DNA of 64,000 nt from DATFWC01 sp963777755 (GTDB lineage: Bacteria; Pseudomonadota; Alphaproteobacteria; Rhizobiales; Xanthobacteraceae), in the NCBI GenBank assembly GCA_963777755.1, contig CAVZSC010000035.1:124001-188000 (forward strand). The letters run 5' to 3'. How positions within the stretch are numbered: position 1 is the first letter of the stretch; the number at the start of each line of letters is the position of its first letter. A program made the position numbers and the translations under genes. The notes under the pieces were generated by a model. That model searched no databases. It was not told the DNA's origin and saw only the letters and a program-made list of their open reading frames with translations. Below, piece by piece: positions 8,459 through 17,201 of this stretch.

Positions 8459-8490
8459 CGATTCAGAACAATTCAGGCCTGCCCAAGGAT
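8459..8490. promoter_or_regulatory. array-head element, copy b
   Basis: CGATTCAGAACAATTCAGGC followed by CTGCCCAAGGAT, about 75 bp upstream of the start of array gene 1. Only about 80 bp further downstream is a gene-free tail remnant (8541-8570, reading HTHEAIE-stop) that supplies the start context of gene 1. Confidence 0.5.
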
Positions 8491-8566
8491 TCCACTGAAC
8501 CTCCATGGTAGGCTAAACGTGGCGCAAAATGGACTTCTCGGCCGCGCACACGCACGAGGCGATCGA

Positions 8567-9544
8567 ATGAACCGGCGGATTTTTCTGGCCTCCCTCCTCG
8601 CCACGGCGGCCGTGCCCCGAACCGTAGCCGCGCAAGACGCGGCGAAGGTTGTCCGCATCGGTTGGCTCACCGCACAGCAGGCGTCGAGCCTGACGCCTTA
8701 CGTCGGCGCGATGCGCACCGCCCTTGCTGATCTCGGCTATGTCGAGGGCCGCAACCTCGTGATCGAGTTCCGCTACGGTGACGACGTGATCGAGCGCGTG
8801 CCAGAACTGGCCGTGGAGTTGATGCGGTTGCCCGTTGATCTCATCGTGGCGCAGGGCGCGGCCGCTTTCGAGATCCGTCGACTCGGCCTGCCGGTTCCCG
8901 TCGTGTTCAGCATGAGCGCGGATCCCGTTTCGGCAGGGTTCGCCGACAGCCTTGCCCGACCGCTCGGCAACATGACGGGAGTGACGCTCATGGCGGTAGA
9001 GTTCAACGGCAAGCGCCTGGAGCTGCTGCAAGAGATCGTTCCGGAGCTGCGCCGGGTCGCCATCGTCGGCAATCCGGAGCATCCTGGTGCGCATCTCGAG
9101 CGTGCCTTCTCGGAAGAGACGGCGCGGCGGCTGGACCTGACCATCGAGTATCTACCGACACGCACGCGCGATGAACTCACGAGTGTCTTGACCGCGATGA
9201 CTGCGAACCCGCCGCAGGCGATCTCCCTGCTTGCGGATGGCTTCGCAATCCAGAATCGGCAGACCATCATTGATTTCGCTATGGGCCACCGTGCGCCCCT
9301 CATTTCTGGTTGGCCGATCTTCGCTCGGAGCGGCGCGATTTGCACCTATGGGCCACGCCTCACTGAATCGTACCGGCGGTTGGCATACTATATCGACCGC
9401 ATTCTCAAAGGCGCGAAGCCCGCCGAGCTTCCGATTGAGCGGCCGACGAAATTCGAGTTTGTGATCAACTTGCGCACAGCAAAAGCGTTGGGTCTGGGGA
9501 TTCCGCCGTCGCTGTTCGTGCGTGCCGACGAGGTGATCGAATGA
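8567..9544 (+). CDS. array gene 1: ABC-type solute-binding protein (ABC_sub_bind)
   Basis: 325 aa, start at 8567, where ATGA overlaps a relic tail. The family (PF04392, COG2984) comprises periplasmic type I binding proteins related to TrpX. Here the N-terminus is MNRRIFLASLLATAAVP with an A-x-A site before QDAAKVVRIGW. Family landmarks follow: LGYVEGRNLVIEFRYG, DPVSAGFADSLARP, NMTGVTL, a C-terminal YYIDRILKGAKPAELPIERPT, and the tail RADEVIE. It differs from the others in IPPSLFV and in ICTYGPR in place of GGLMSYG. No transporter partner is nearby, and the ligand is unknown. Confidence 0.9.
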   Translation: MNRRIFLASLLATAAVPRTVAAQDAAKVVRIGWLTAQQASSLTPYVGAMRTALADLGYVEGRNLVIEFRYGDDVIERVPELAVELMRLPVDLIVAQGAAAFEIRRLGLPVPVVFSMSADPVSAGFADSLARPLGNMTGVTLMAVEFNGKRLELLQEIVPELRRVAIVGNPEHPGAHLERAFSEETARRLDLTIEYLPTRTRDELTSVLTAMTANPPQAISLLADGFAIQNRQTIIDFAMGHRAPLISGWPIFARSGAICTYGPRLTESYRRLAYYIDRILKGAKPAELPIERPTKFEFVINLRTAKALGLGIPPSLFVRADEVIE

Positions 9545-9720
9545 GTGCGCCAGGCAAGCTGGTGCGTTCCAGCCGGTGGAAGACGGCGCGGGATGAAACG
9601 CAGCAGGGCAACGGGTTCGGGCTTGCCACCTGTCACTCGGCCGGTTGTCCGAGTTGGGTCCACAGCGGAGCTTCATCGGTGAGCTTTTCGCGCCGCGAAG
9701 GAATGGTCCCGCTGGTCGGC

Positions 9721-9760
9721 TGATTCAGAACAATTCAGGTCCGGCCCAAGGACTTGCCGG
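9721..9760. promoter_or_regulatory. array-head element, copy c
   Basis: TGATTCAGAACAATTCAGGT followed by CCGGCCCAAGGACTTGCCGG, then GCTACTCTG about 20 bp on. It precedes the miniature remnant at 9866. The rest of 9545-9865 holds no gene that I can support. Confidence 0.55.
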
Positions 9761-9865
9761 GGCGTTCTGCAGCAAACTCGCTACTCTGATCAGTAAGGAC
9801 TACGCTTGAACCGTACCGCCTGCCGGGCGCCCTGTGCGCCTTGGAGGGGAAAGAGCATAGGCTCG

Positions 9866-10021
9866 ATGAGGCGGCGCTCGTTCATCGGCATCCTTGGCGG
9901 CACGGCGGTTTGGCCGCTGGCCGCGCGCGAGCAGCAGCCGAAGCTGCCGACGATCGGCTTCTTGGGCGGTGCGACGCCTTCGCCGACCCTGCTCGCGCTC
10001 GCCGACGAGGTGATCGAGTGA
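9866..10021 (+). pseudogene. internally deleted ABC_sub_bind gene (N- plus C-terminus only)
   Basis: A 51-codon in-frame miniature: MRRRSFIGILGGTAVWPLAA, then KLPTIGFLGGATPSPT, then directly LLALADEVIE-stop. The signal peptide and the extreme C-terminus of an array protein are joined and about 270 residues in between are missing. The tail still ends in GTGA, overlapping the start of gene 2. It could still work as a leader peptide that delivers ribosomes to gene 2. Confidence 0.8.
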
Positions 10022-11025
10022 ACCGGCGCCAACCAAATCGGCGCGAATTTGTCACACTGCTCGGCGGCGCTGCGGCGGTCTGGCCGCTGGCGGCACGGGC
10101 GCAGCAGCCGGCGATGCGACGCATCGGCGTGCTCACGGGCACGGGTGTGGACGCCGACGATGCCGACATGCAGGCCCGTTTCGCGGCGTTTGCGCAGGCG
10201 CTGCAGAAATTGGGCTGGACCGACGGCCGCAACGTGCGGATCGACTATCGCTTCGGGTCGGGCGATGCCGACAGCATTCGCATGCATGCGGCCGAACTGG
10301 CCGCACTCGCGCCGGATGTCATCCTGGCGTCCGGTGCCGCGACCGTCGCGCCGGTGTTGCAGGCAACCCGCAGCATCCCGATCGTGTTCGTGAGTGTCGT
10401 TGATCCGGTCGGCGCCGGCTTCGTCGACAGCATGGCGCGGCCGGGCGGCAACGCCACCGGCTTTGTCATGCTGGAATACAGCACGACCGCAAAATACCTT
10501 GAGCTGCTCAAGGAGATCGCGCCGTCCGTGACGCGAGTGGCCGTCCTGCGCGACCCCGCCATATCCGCCGGCATGGGTCAGTTCGGCGCGATACAGTCCG
10601 CGGCGGCGTCGCTCAGGCTGGACGTGACCCCGGTCAACGTGCGCGACGCGGCTGTGATCGAGCGCTCCATTGCAGCCTTCGCGCAGGCCTCGAACGGCGG
10701 TTTGATCGCGACCGCGAGCGCGTTGACGGTGGTTCATCGCGATCTGATCATCGGCCTCGCGGCCCAATACAAATTTCCCGCCGTCTACCACCGCCGCCTG
10801 TTCGTCGCCTCCGGCGGCCTGATGTCCTATGGGGCTGATGTTATCGACCAGTTCCGCCGCGCGGCCGCCTACGTCGACCGCATCCTCAAGGGCGAGAAGC
10901 CAGCCGACCTGCCGGTGCAGGCGCCGACCCGGCACGAACTGGTCATCAACCTCAAGACCGCCAAGGCGCTCGGCCTCGAAATCCCACCAACCCTGCTCGC
11001 CCGCGCCGACGAGGTGATTGAATGA
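10018..11025 (+). CDS. array gene 2: ABC_sub_bind binding protein, LGWTDGRN class
   Basis: 335 aa from the GTG at 10018, overlapping the stop of the miniature remnant. Signal region NRREFVTLLGGAAAVWPLAA with RAQQ cleavage site. It belongs to the class with MRRIGVL at the mature start and LGWTDGRNVRIDYRFGSGD. Then come LAPDVILASGA, DPVGAGFVDSMARPGGNATG, an LRDPAISAGMGQFGAIQ segment shared with genes 3, 6 and 13, SGGLMSYG, and the full C-terminal block ending in RADEVIE. The stop overlaps the ATG of gene 3. Confidence 0.9.
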   Translation: MNRRQPNRREFVTLLGGAAAVWPLAARAQQPAMRRIGVLTGTGVDADDADMQARFAAFAQALQKLGWTDGRNVRIDYRFGSGDADSIRMHAAELAALAPDVILASGAATVAPVLQATRSIPIVFVSVVDPVGAGFVDSMARPGGNATGFVMLEYSTTAKYLELLKEIAPSVTRVAVLRDPAISAGMGQFGAIQSAAASLRLDVTPVNVRDAAVIERSIAAFAQASNGGLIATASALTVVHRDLIIGLAAQYKFPAVYHRRLFVASGGLMSYGADVIDQFRRAAAYVDRILKGEKPADLPVQAPTRHELVINLKTAKALGLEIPPTLLARADEVIE

Positions 11026-12005
11026 AAAGGCGCGAGTTTATCGGCATCCTTGGCGGCGCGGCAGCGTGGCCGCTCCGGGCGCACGCGCAGCAGGGCGAGA
11101 GTATTCGGCGCATTGGCGTGCTGATGCACCTGGACGCCGGTGATCGAGAAGGACAGGACCGCATCTCGGCGTTCCAGGAAGAGCTGCAGCAATTGGGCTG
11201 GATTGACGGCCGCAACATGAAAATTGAAACCCGATGGGGTGGTAACGCTGCCGACCGTCGCCGATACGCCGCAGAATTAGTTGCGCTTGCGCCGCACGTC
11301 ATTCTGGCCTCGACCACGCTTGCCATGGTGGCGCTGCAGGAAACGATCAGCACTGTGCCCATCGTGTTCGCGAACGTCACCGATCCGGTCGGCGCGGGTT
11401 TTGTCGGCAGTCTGGCGCAGCCGGGTGGCAATGTAACGGGCTTCATGACATTCGAATACAGCATAAGCGCCAAATGGCTCGAACTACTGAGGGAGATCGC
11501 GCCGCACGTAACTCGGGTCGTTGTTGTTCGCGACCCGATGATTGCCAGCGCGATCAGCCAGTTCGCCGTCATCCAATCCGCCGCGCACACATCCGGGTTG
11601 GAGGTGAGCCCCGTGGGCGCTCGCGATCCAGCTGAAATTGAGCGTACCGTTGCAAGCTTCGTGCGGCCCCCGAACGGCGGATTGATCGTGACCGGGAGCG
11701 CGTTCGGATCGGCCCAGCGCGACATGATCGTCATGATCGCAACTCGGCACCGTCTGCCTGCGGTGTATCCCTTCGAGTACTTCGTCAGCGGCGGCGGCCT
11801 TATCTCCTTTGGTCCCGACAGCATCCATCAGTATCGGCAAGCTGCCGCCTATGTCGATCGCATCCTAAAAGGCGCGAAGCCGGGCGATCTTCCGGTACAG
11901 GCGCCGAGCAGATACAAACTGGCGATCAACCTCAAGACCGCCAAGGCGCTCGGCCTCGATGTGCCGTCGACCTTGCTCGCCCGCGCCAACGAGGTGCTCG
12001 AGTGA
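11022..12005 (+). CDS. array gene 3: ABC_sub_bind binding protein, LGWTDGRN class
   Basis: 327 aa, ATG inside GAATGA of gene 2. Begins MKRREFIGILGGAAAWPLRA with AHAQQ. Key segments: LGWIDGRNMKIETRWGG, LAPHVILASTTLAMVALQ, DPVGAGFVGSLAQPGGNVTG, VRDPMIASAISQFAVIQSA, and SGGGLISFGPDSIHQYRQ. The tail is RANEVLE, slightly diverged, but it still gives GAGGTGCTCGAGTGA with a GTG start for gene 4. Confidence 0.9.
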   Translation: MKRREFIGILGGAAAWPLRAHAQQGESIRRIGVLMHLDAGDREGQDRISAFQEELQQLGWIDGRNMKIETRWGGNAADRRRYAAELVALAPHVILASTTLAMVALQETISTVPIVFANVTDPVGAGFVGSLAQPGGNVTGFMTFEYSISAKWLELLREIAPHVTRVVVVRDPMIASAISQFAVIQSAAHTSGLEVSPVGARDPAEIERTVASFVRPPNGGLIVTGSAFGSAQRDMIVMIATRHRLPAVYPFEYFVSGGGLISFGPDSIHQYRQAAAYVDRILKGAKPGDLPVQAPSRYKLAINLKTAKALGLDVPSTLLARANEVLE

Positions 12006-12989
12006 AGAGGCGCTCGTTCATCGGGATGCTCGGTGGTGCGGTCTCGTGGCCGCTGGCGGCGCGCGCGCAGCAGGCCGAGCGGATGCGGCGTGTGGGTGTG
12101 CTGATGCTGTATGCGGAAAATGACCCGGAAGGACAGGTCCGCGCCTCGGCCTTCCAGCGTGGGCTCGAGAAGGGGGGATGGAGGATCGGCCGCAATATTC
12201 AGATCGACTACCGTTGGGGCGTGGGCGACACCGGCTGGATTCGATCCGCGTTCGCGGAACTGCTGATACCGATGCCGGACGTGATCCTCGCCAATGGCGG
12301 TCCGGCGGCGCGGGCGGCGCAGCAGGCGACCAACACGGTTCCTATTGTATTCATCGGGGGCGCCGATCCGGTTGCCGATGGCTTCGTGCAAAGTCTGGCA
12401 CGCCCGGGTGGCAACATCACCGGTTTCACGACCTTGGAGACAAGCGTCGGCGCGAAGCTGTTAGAGCTGCTCAAGGAGGTTGCGCCGGGGGTCACGCGCG
12501 TCGCGGTCTTGTTGAACGCGGCCAATCCCGGTTCCCCGCGTCTCGCCGAAATCGGCGGCAGCCGCCGCACGAGAGTTTGCCGTGGACGTGGTCGCCGTTC
12601 CAATTCGCGAACCTGCGGAGATCGAAGCGGCGGTCGTGCGGTTGGGTGGCGAGCCGGGTTTCGGACTCGTCGTACCCCCGGACCCCTCTACGAACACGCA
12701 CCGCAAGTTGATTGTCGAACTGGCGGCGCGCTACCGCGTGCCGGCGATCCATACATTGCGTGCAGCTGCTGCCGACGGCGCCTTGATGTCCTATGGCGTC
12801 GATGTCCCGGACCTGCATCAGCGCGCGGCAGCGTATGTCGATCGCATCCTGAAGGGCGAGAATCCTGCTGACTTGCCGGTTCAGCTGCCGACCAAGTTCG
12901 AGCTCGTGATCAACCTCAAGACCGCAAAGGCGCTTGGGCTGACCGTGCCGGACAAGCTGCTCGTGTCTGCCGACGAGGTCATTGAATGA
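12002..12989 (+). pseudogene. array gene 4: ABC_sub_bind binding protein, frameshifted
   Basis: Residues 1-184 read in the frame starting at 12002 (MKRRSFIGMLGGAVSWPLAA, GWRIGRNIQIDYRWGVGD, DPVADGFVQSLARPGGNITG). At about 12555, near GAAATCGGCGGCAG, the family alignment jumps to the frame ending at 12989 (REFAVDVVAVPIREP, LMSYGVDVPDLHQRA, RILKGENPADLPVQLPT, SADEVIE). A two-base loss or one-base gain explains it. The two halves together make one normal-length protein. This is either a recent pseudogene or an assembly error. Confidence 0.8.
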
Positions 12990-14003
12990 CCCGCGCGGGC
13001 ACTCCCGATCACCGCCGTCATGTGAGACGGCGCGAATTCATCAGGCTGCTCGGCGGTGCGGCAGCCACGTTGCCGCTCGCGGCGTATGCGCAGCAGCCGG
13101 CAAGGCCGGTGATCGGGTTTCTCGGCAGCACGTCGCCGGAACTGTACGCACACGTTGTGCATGCGTTCCGCCAAGGCCTGAGCCAAGCGGGCTATGTCGA
13201 GGGCCGCGACGTGGCGATCGAATTCCGCTGGGGCGGACAGCCAATACGATCGATTGCCGGCAATGGCCGCCGAACTGGTGCGCCGTCAGGTCGCCGTGAT
13301 CACCGCGGGCGCGTTCCCGGCAGCACTCGCGGCCAAGACGGCCACCACGACGATACCGATCGTCTTTTCGATAGGGGTCGATCCGGTCGCGTTCGGCCTC
13401 GTTACGAGCCTCAACCGGCCGGGGGGCAATATCACGGGTGTGACCAACCTGAACCTGGACCTCGGGCCGAAGCAGCTGGAGGTGCTGCACCAGCTGGTGC
13501 CGACAGCGACGGTCATGGCCGCGCTCATCAACCCGACCAACCCCAATGCCGAGATGCATGCAAGCGACCTGCAGACGGCGGCCGGCGCTCTCGGGGTGCA
13601 GCTCCGCGTCCTGCACGCCAGCACCGAACGCGACTTCGATACGGTCTTTGCGGCTATGGTCCAGCTACGGGCGGGCGGGCTCGTGATTGGCACCGATGCA
13701 TTCCTTCTCAGCCGGGGCGCACAGCTCGGCGCGCTGAGCGTCCGCCACGCAGTGCCCGCGATCTATCAGTTTCGCGAGTTTGCCGCAGCTGGCGGCCTCC
13801 TGAGCTACGGAAGCAGCATTACGGACGCGTACCATAAGGTCGGCGTCTACACCGGCCGGGTTCTCAAGGGTGAGAAGCCGGCCGATTTGCCGGTCCAGCA
13901 GTCCTCGAAAGTCGAGCTGATCATCAATCTCAAGACTGCCAAGGGGCTCGGGCTTATCGTGCCGCTGCCTCTTCTCGGCCGCGCCGACGAGGTGATCGAA
14001 TGA
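12986..14003 (+). pseudogene. array gene 5: ABC_sub_bind binding protein, GYVEGR class, frameshifted
   Basis: The ATG at 12986 overlaps the stop of gene 4; a GTG at 13022 gives the usual RRREFIRLLGG start. The protein reads PVIGFLGSTSPELY and GYVEGRDVAIEFRWG. An extra G in GGGG at about 13232 then breaks the frame. The continuation (SQYDRLPAMAAELVRRQVAV, LNRPGGNITGVTNLNLDLGP, GGLLSYGSSI, RADEVIE) is intact to 14003. The indel is in a short homopolymer, so sequencing error is a real possibility. Confidence 0.8.
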
Positions 14004-14150
14004 GCGGCGGGATTGCAAATGGCTGCGTTCCAGTCGGCCTCATGCTGAGGAGCATCGCAGCGCGCCTTTGCACATGCAACGCCCCAACCATGGGACGCGC
14101 TGCGATGCGTCTCGAAGCAGGAGGCCGTTGTGAGTGCGGTGGCCGACCCC

Positions 14151-14223
14151 ATCCTTCGAGACGCGCGCGCATGCGTGCGAGTTACGCGGCATGACGGCGT
14201 TGCGCGCGCTCCTCAGGATGAGG
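14151..14223. repeat. palindromic intergenic repeat (CTCAGGATGA type)
   Basis: CCATCCTTCGAGACGCGCGC at the left and GCGCGCTCCTCAGGATGAGG at the right form imperfect inverted arms around a GC-rich centre. The rest of the gap 14004-14234 contains no gene. The element interrupts the coupled run of array genes between 5 and 6. Confidence 0.6.
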
Positions 14224-14234
14224 TCGGAATGAAA

Positions 14235-14264
14235 GCCGGCCGCGCCGACGAGGTGATCGAGTGA
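14235..14264 (+). pseudogene. tail-only remnant of ABC_sub_bind gene
   Basis: Reads AGRADEVIE-stop directly after the palindromic repeat. Only the last codons of a former gene survive. They still supply GAGGTG and the GTGA overlap that starts gene 6. Confidence 0.75.
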
Positions 14265-15250
14265 GAAGACGCGAGTTCATCACACTGCTCGGCGGCGCGG
14301 CAGCGGCGTGGCCGCGCGCCGCGCGCGCGCAGCAGGGCGACCGGATACGGCGCATCGGCGTGCTCATGTCCCAGCTCACGAGCGATCCAGAAGGGCAGGC
14401 CCGTGTCGCGGCACTGCTGCAGACGCTGCAGGAACTGGGTTGGACCGACGGGCGCAACGCGCGGATCGACTATCGTTGGAGCGGGGGCGATTTCGACCGC
14501 ATTCGCACGCACGCGGCGGAACTGCTCGCGCTCGCACCCGACGTCGTCCTGGCCAATGGCACGTCGGCCGTTGTGGCGTTGCAACAGGCGACCCGAACCG
14601 TGCCGATCGTTTTCGTACAGGTTACCGATCCGGTCGGCGCCGGCATTGTCGAAAGCCTGTCGCAGCCGGGCGGCAATGCCACGGGGTTTACGTTGTTCGA
14701 ATACAGCACCAGCGGGAAATGGCTGGAACTGCTCAAGCAGATCGCGCCGGCCGTGACGCGAGCGGCGGTCCTTCGGGATCCCGCCATATCAACCGGACCC
14801 GGCCAATTCGCCGCGATCCAGTCGGCGGCGCCGTCGCTCGGGGTGGAATTGCGCCCGGTCGACATTCGCGATGCCGGCGAGATCGAGCGAGCCATCACGG
14901 CGTTTGCGCGGGCTCCGAACGGAAGCCTGGTCGTGACGTCGGGCGGGTTCACGTTCGTCCATCGTGAGTTGATCATCGCGCTCGCGGCCCGGCACCGGCT
15001 GCCTGCGGTCTACCCCTATCGCAGCCTGGTCACTTCCGGCGGCCTCATCTCCTATGGAACCGATTCGATCGACACCTACCGGCGTGCGGCCGCCTACGTC
15101 GATCGCATCCTCAAAGGCGAGAAGCCCGCCGACCTTCCGGTGCAGGCGCCGACCAAGTACGAGCTCGCGGTCAATCTCAAGACTGCGAAGGCACTCGGCC
15201 TCGACGTGCCGTCGACCGTCCTCGCCCGCGCCGACGAGGTGATCGAATGA
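14261..15250 (+). CDS. array gene 6: ABC_sub_bind binding protein, LGWTDGRN class
   Basis: 329 aa from the GTG at 14261. Begins RRREFITLLGGAAAAWPRA with RAQQ. Diagnostic segments are IRRIGVLMSQLTSDPEGQAR, LGWTDGRNARIDYRWSGGD, LAPDVVLANGTSAVVALQ, DPVGAGIVESLSQPGGNATG, LRDPAISTGPGQFAAIQSA and SGGLISYGTDSIDTYR. Its KGEKPADLPVQAPTK coding stretch matches that of gene 13 nearly base for base. The TGA overlaps the ATG of gene 7. Confidence 0.9.
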   Translation: MRRREFITLLGGAAAAWPRAARAQQGDRIRRIGVLMSQLTSDPEGQARVAALLQTLQELGWTDGRNARIDYRWSGGDFDRIRTHAAELLALAPDVVLANGTSAVVALQQATRTVPIVFVQVTDPVGAGIVESLSQPGGNATGFTLFEYSTSGKWLELLKQIAPAVTRAAVLRDPAISTGPGQFAAIQSAAPSLGVELRPVDIRDAGEIERAITAFARAPNGSLVVTSGGFTFVHRELIIALAARHRLPAVYPYRSLVTSGGLISYGTDSIDTYRRAAAYVDRILKGEKPADLPVQAPTKYELAVNLKTAKALGLDVPSTVLARADEVIE

Positions 15251-16227
15251 ACAGGCGGGAGTTCATCGCGCTCGTGGGCGGCGCAGTGGCATGGCCGCTC
15301 GCGGTGCGGGCACAGCCGTCGGGGGTGCCGGTGATCGGGTTCCTCAATCCCGCGTCGCCTGACGGGTTTGCGGCCCGTTTGCGCGGATTTCGCCAGGGTT
15401 TGAAGGACACCGGCTACGTCGAGGGCAAGAACGTGACGGTCGAGTACCGCTGGGCGGAGGGCCGGATCGAGCTCCTGCCCGTGCTGGCGGCTGATTTGGT
15501 TCGTCGTCAGGTAAACGTCATCGTCGCTGTCGGCGGTGATACGCCGGCACTCGCGGCCAAGTCGGCGACCACGACGATTCCCATTGTCTTCACGAACGGG
15601 AGTGATCCGGTCAAATCAGGTCTCGTCAGAAGCTTAAATCGGCCGGGAGGCAACGTCACCGGCATAAGCTTGCTGGCAGGAACGGTGAATACAAAGCGAC
15701 TGGAACTGATCCACGAGCTGGTGCCGCAGGCTGCATCGGTCGCCGTGCTCGATAATCCACTCGTTACCGAAGGCGAGGCGCGACTGAGAGACCTCCGGGA
15801 GGCGGCGCGCACTCTGGGGCTACGCCTTCTTTTCCAGAGTGTCAGGAGTGAGCGCGAATTGGACGCCGCCTTCGCGACGATCGCGGACCAGAAAGCAGGC
15901 GCGCTGTTCGTCGATGGGAATCCGTTCTTCGTCAGCAGACGGGATCAACTCATCGGGCTCGCGGCACGCCAGGCGCTGCCTACGATGTACTTTGAACGCG
16001 AATTCGCCGCGGCCGGCGGCCTGATGAGCTACGGAACCAACTTCGCCGATGCTTATCGCCAGGCCGGCATTTACACCGGCCGGATTCTCCGGGATGCCAA
16101 GCCGGCCGACCTGCCGGTCATGCAGCCGACCAAGTTCGAGCTGGTGATCAACCTCAAGGCCGCAAAGGCGATCGGGCTGAAAATTCCGGAGTCGTTTCTA
16201 TTGCGCGCCGACGAGGTGATCGAATGA
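15247..16227 (+). CDS. array gene 7: ABC_sub_bind binding protein, GYVEGK class
   Basis: 326 aa. Begins MNRREFIALVGGAVAWPLAV, cleavage near VRAQPSG. Second sequence class: VPVIGFLNPASPDGFAARLR, DTGYVEGKNVTVEYRWAEG, PVLAADLVRRQVNVIVAVGG, NGSDPVKSGLVRSLNRPGGN, GGLMSYGTNFADAYRQAGIY. Its penultimate segment is ESFLLRADEVIE, shared with the old remnant at 8169. ATGA links to gene 8. Confidence 0.9.
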   Translation: MNRREFIALVGGAVAWPLAVRAQPSGVPVIGFLNPASPDGFAARLRGFRQGLKDTGYVEGKNVTVEYRWAEGRIELLPVLAADLVRRQVNVIVAVGGDTPALAAKSATTTIPIVFTNGSDPVKSGLVRSLNRPGGNVTGISLLAGTVNTKRLELIHELVPQAASVAVLDNPLVTEGEARLRDLREAARTLGLRLLFQSVRSERELDAAFATIADQKAGALFVDGNPFFVSRRDQLIGLAARQALPTMYFEREFAAAGGLMSYGTNFADAYRQAGIYTGRILRDAKPADLPVMQPTKFELVINLKAAKAIGLKIPESFLLRADEVIE

Positions 16228-17201
16228 AGCGACGTGCGCTTATTGCGCTGCTCGGCGCTGCGGCCGCGTGGCCGCTGGCGGCGCGCGCGCAGCAGGCAGC
16301 GATGCCCATCATCGGGTTCCTTGACTCCTCATCAGCCGACGAATACGCGCCCTTCCTGGCCGCGGTCCGCGAGGGCCTCAAGGAGGCCGGTTTCGTCGAG
16401 GGCCGCAACGTTGCAACCGAATATCGTTGGGCGGATGGTCGCTACGATCGCCTGCCGGCGCTTGCTGCGGAGTTGGTTCGCGTCCCGGTGACGGTTCTGG
16501 TCGCGACCGGAATCACCGCAGCGGTCGCGGCGAAGGCCGCGACCTCGACGGTTCCGATCGTCTTCAACACCGGCGGCGACCCGGTCAGATTTGGCCTTGT
16601 CGCCAGCCTCAACCGGCCAGCAGGAAATGTCACCGGTGTTGCCTCCTTGGGTAAGGTGCTCATAGTGAAGCGGCTTGAATTGCTGCGTGAGCTGGTTCCC
16701 AAAGTTGACGCGATCGCCTTTCTTGTAAACCCGAACAATGCGGTTGCAGAGCTTGACACGAGCGACGCGCAGGCTGCGGCGGCTGCGCTGGGGCAGCGGC
16801 TGATCGTTCTCAAAGCCGGCAGCGCAGGCGATATCGAGACGGCCTTCGCCACCATCGCGGACCAACGAGGGGGTGCGCTGCTGCAGCAGCTCGATCCGTT
16901 CCTGCAAAGCCGACGCGATCAACTCGTGGCGCTGGCGGCGCGCTACTCGCTTCCCGCGATTTATGAACGGCGCGATTTCGCCTCCGCCGGCGGCTTGATG
17001 AGCTACGGAACCAGTCTTAGCGACGCGCTCCGCCTGGTCGGCAACTATGCCGGCCGCCTTCTCAAGGGCGAGAAACCGGCCGACCTGCCGGTGCAGCAGC
17101 CGGTGAAATTCGAACTCGTCGTCAACCTCAAGACCGCCAAGGCGCTTGGCCTCGACGTGCCGCTGTCGCTGCTCGCCCGCGCCGATGAGGTTATCGAATG
17201 A
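16224..17201 (+). CDS. array gene 8: ABC_sub_bind binding protein, GFVEGR class
   Basis: 325 aa. The signal begins MKRRALIALLGAAAAWPLAA; the usual RREF is replaced by RRAL, so a twin-arginine reading is weaker here. MPIIGFLDSSSADEYAPFLA, AGFVEGRNVATEYRWADGRY, ALAAELVRVPVTVLVATGI, LNRPAGNVTGVASLGKV, GGLMSYGTSLSDALRLVGNY and the standard tail follow. ATGA links to gene 9. Confidence 0.9.
   Translation: MKRRALIALLGAAAAWPLAARAQQAAMPIIGFLDSSSADEYAPFLAAVREGLKEAGFVEGRNVATEYRWADGRYDRLPALAAELVRVPVTVLVATGITAAVAAKAATSTVPIVFNTGGDPVRFGLVASLNRPAGNVTGVASLGKVLIVKRLELLRELVPKVDAIAFLVNPNNAVAELDTSDAQAAAAALGQRLIVLKAGSAGDIETAFATIADQRGGALLQQLDPFLQSRRDQLVALAARYSLPAIYERRDFASAGGLMSYGTSLSDALRLVGNYAGRLLKGEKPADLPVQQPVKFELVVNLKTAKALGLDVPLSLLARADEVIE

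Noticed and set aside
9541..9723. 60-codon frame whose ATG overlaps the stop of array gene 1
   Set aside because: It has the coupling geometry but no leader peptide, no family similarity and a non-coding look; it is probably what remains after loss of a following gene.
12582..12989. Separate small gene starting at GTG 12582
   Set aside because: It is the C-terminal half of array gene 4 after the frameshift; no ribosome-binding site and homology continues upstream in the same frame.
14000..14194. 64-codon frame overlapping the stop of array gene 5
   Set aside because: It reads into a palindromic repeat and has no resemblance to any family.
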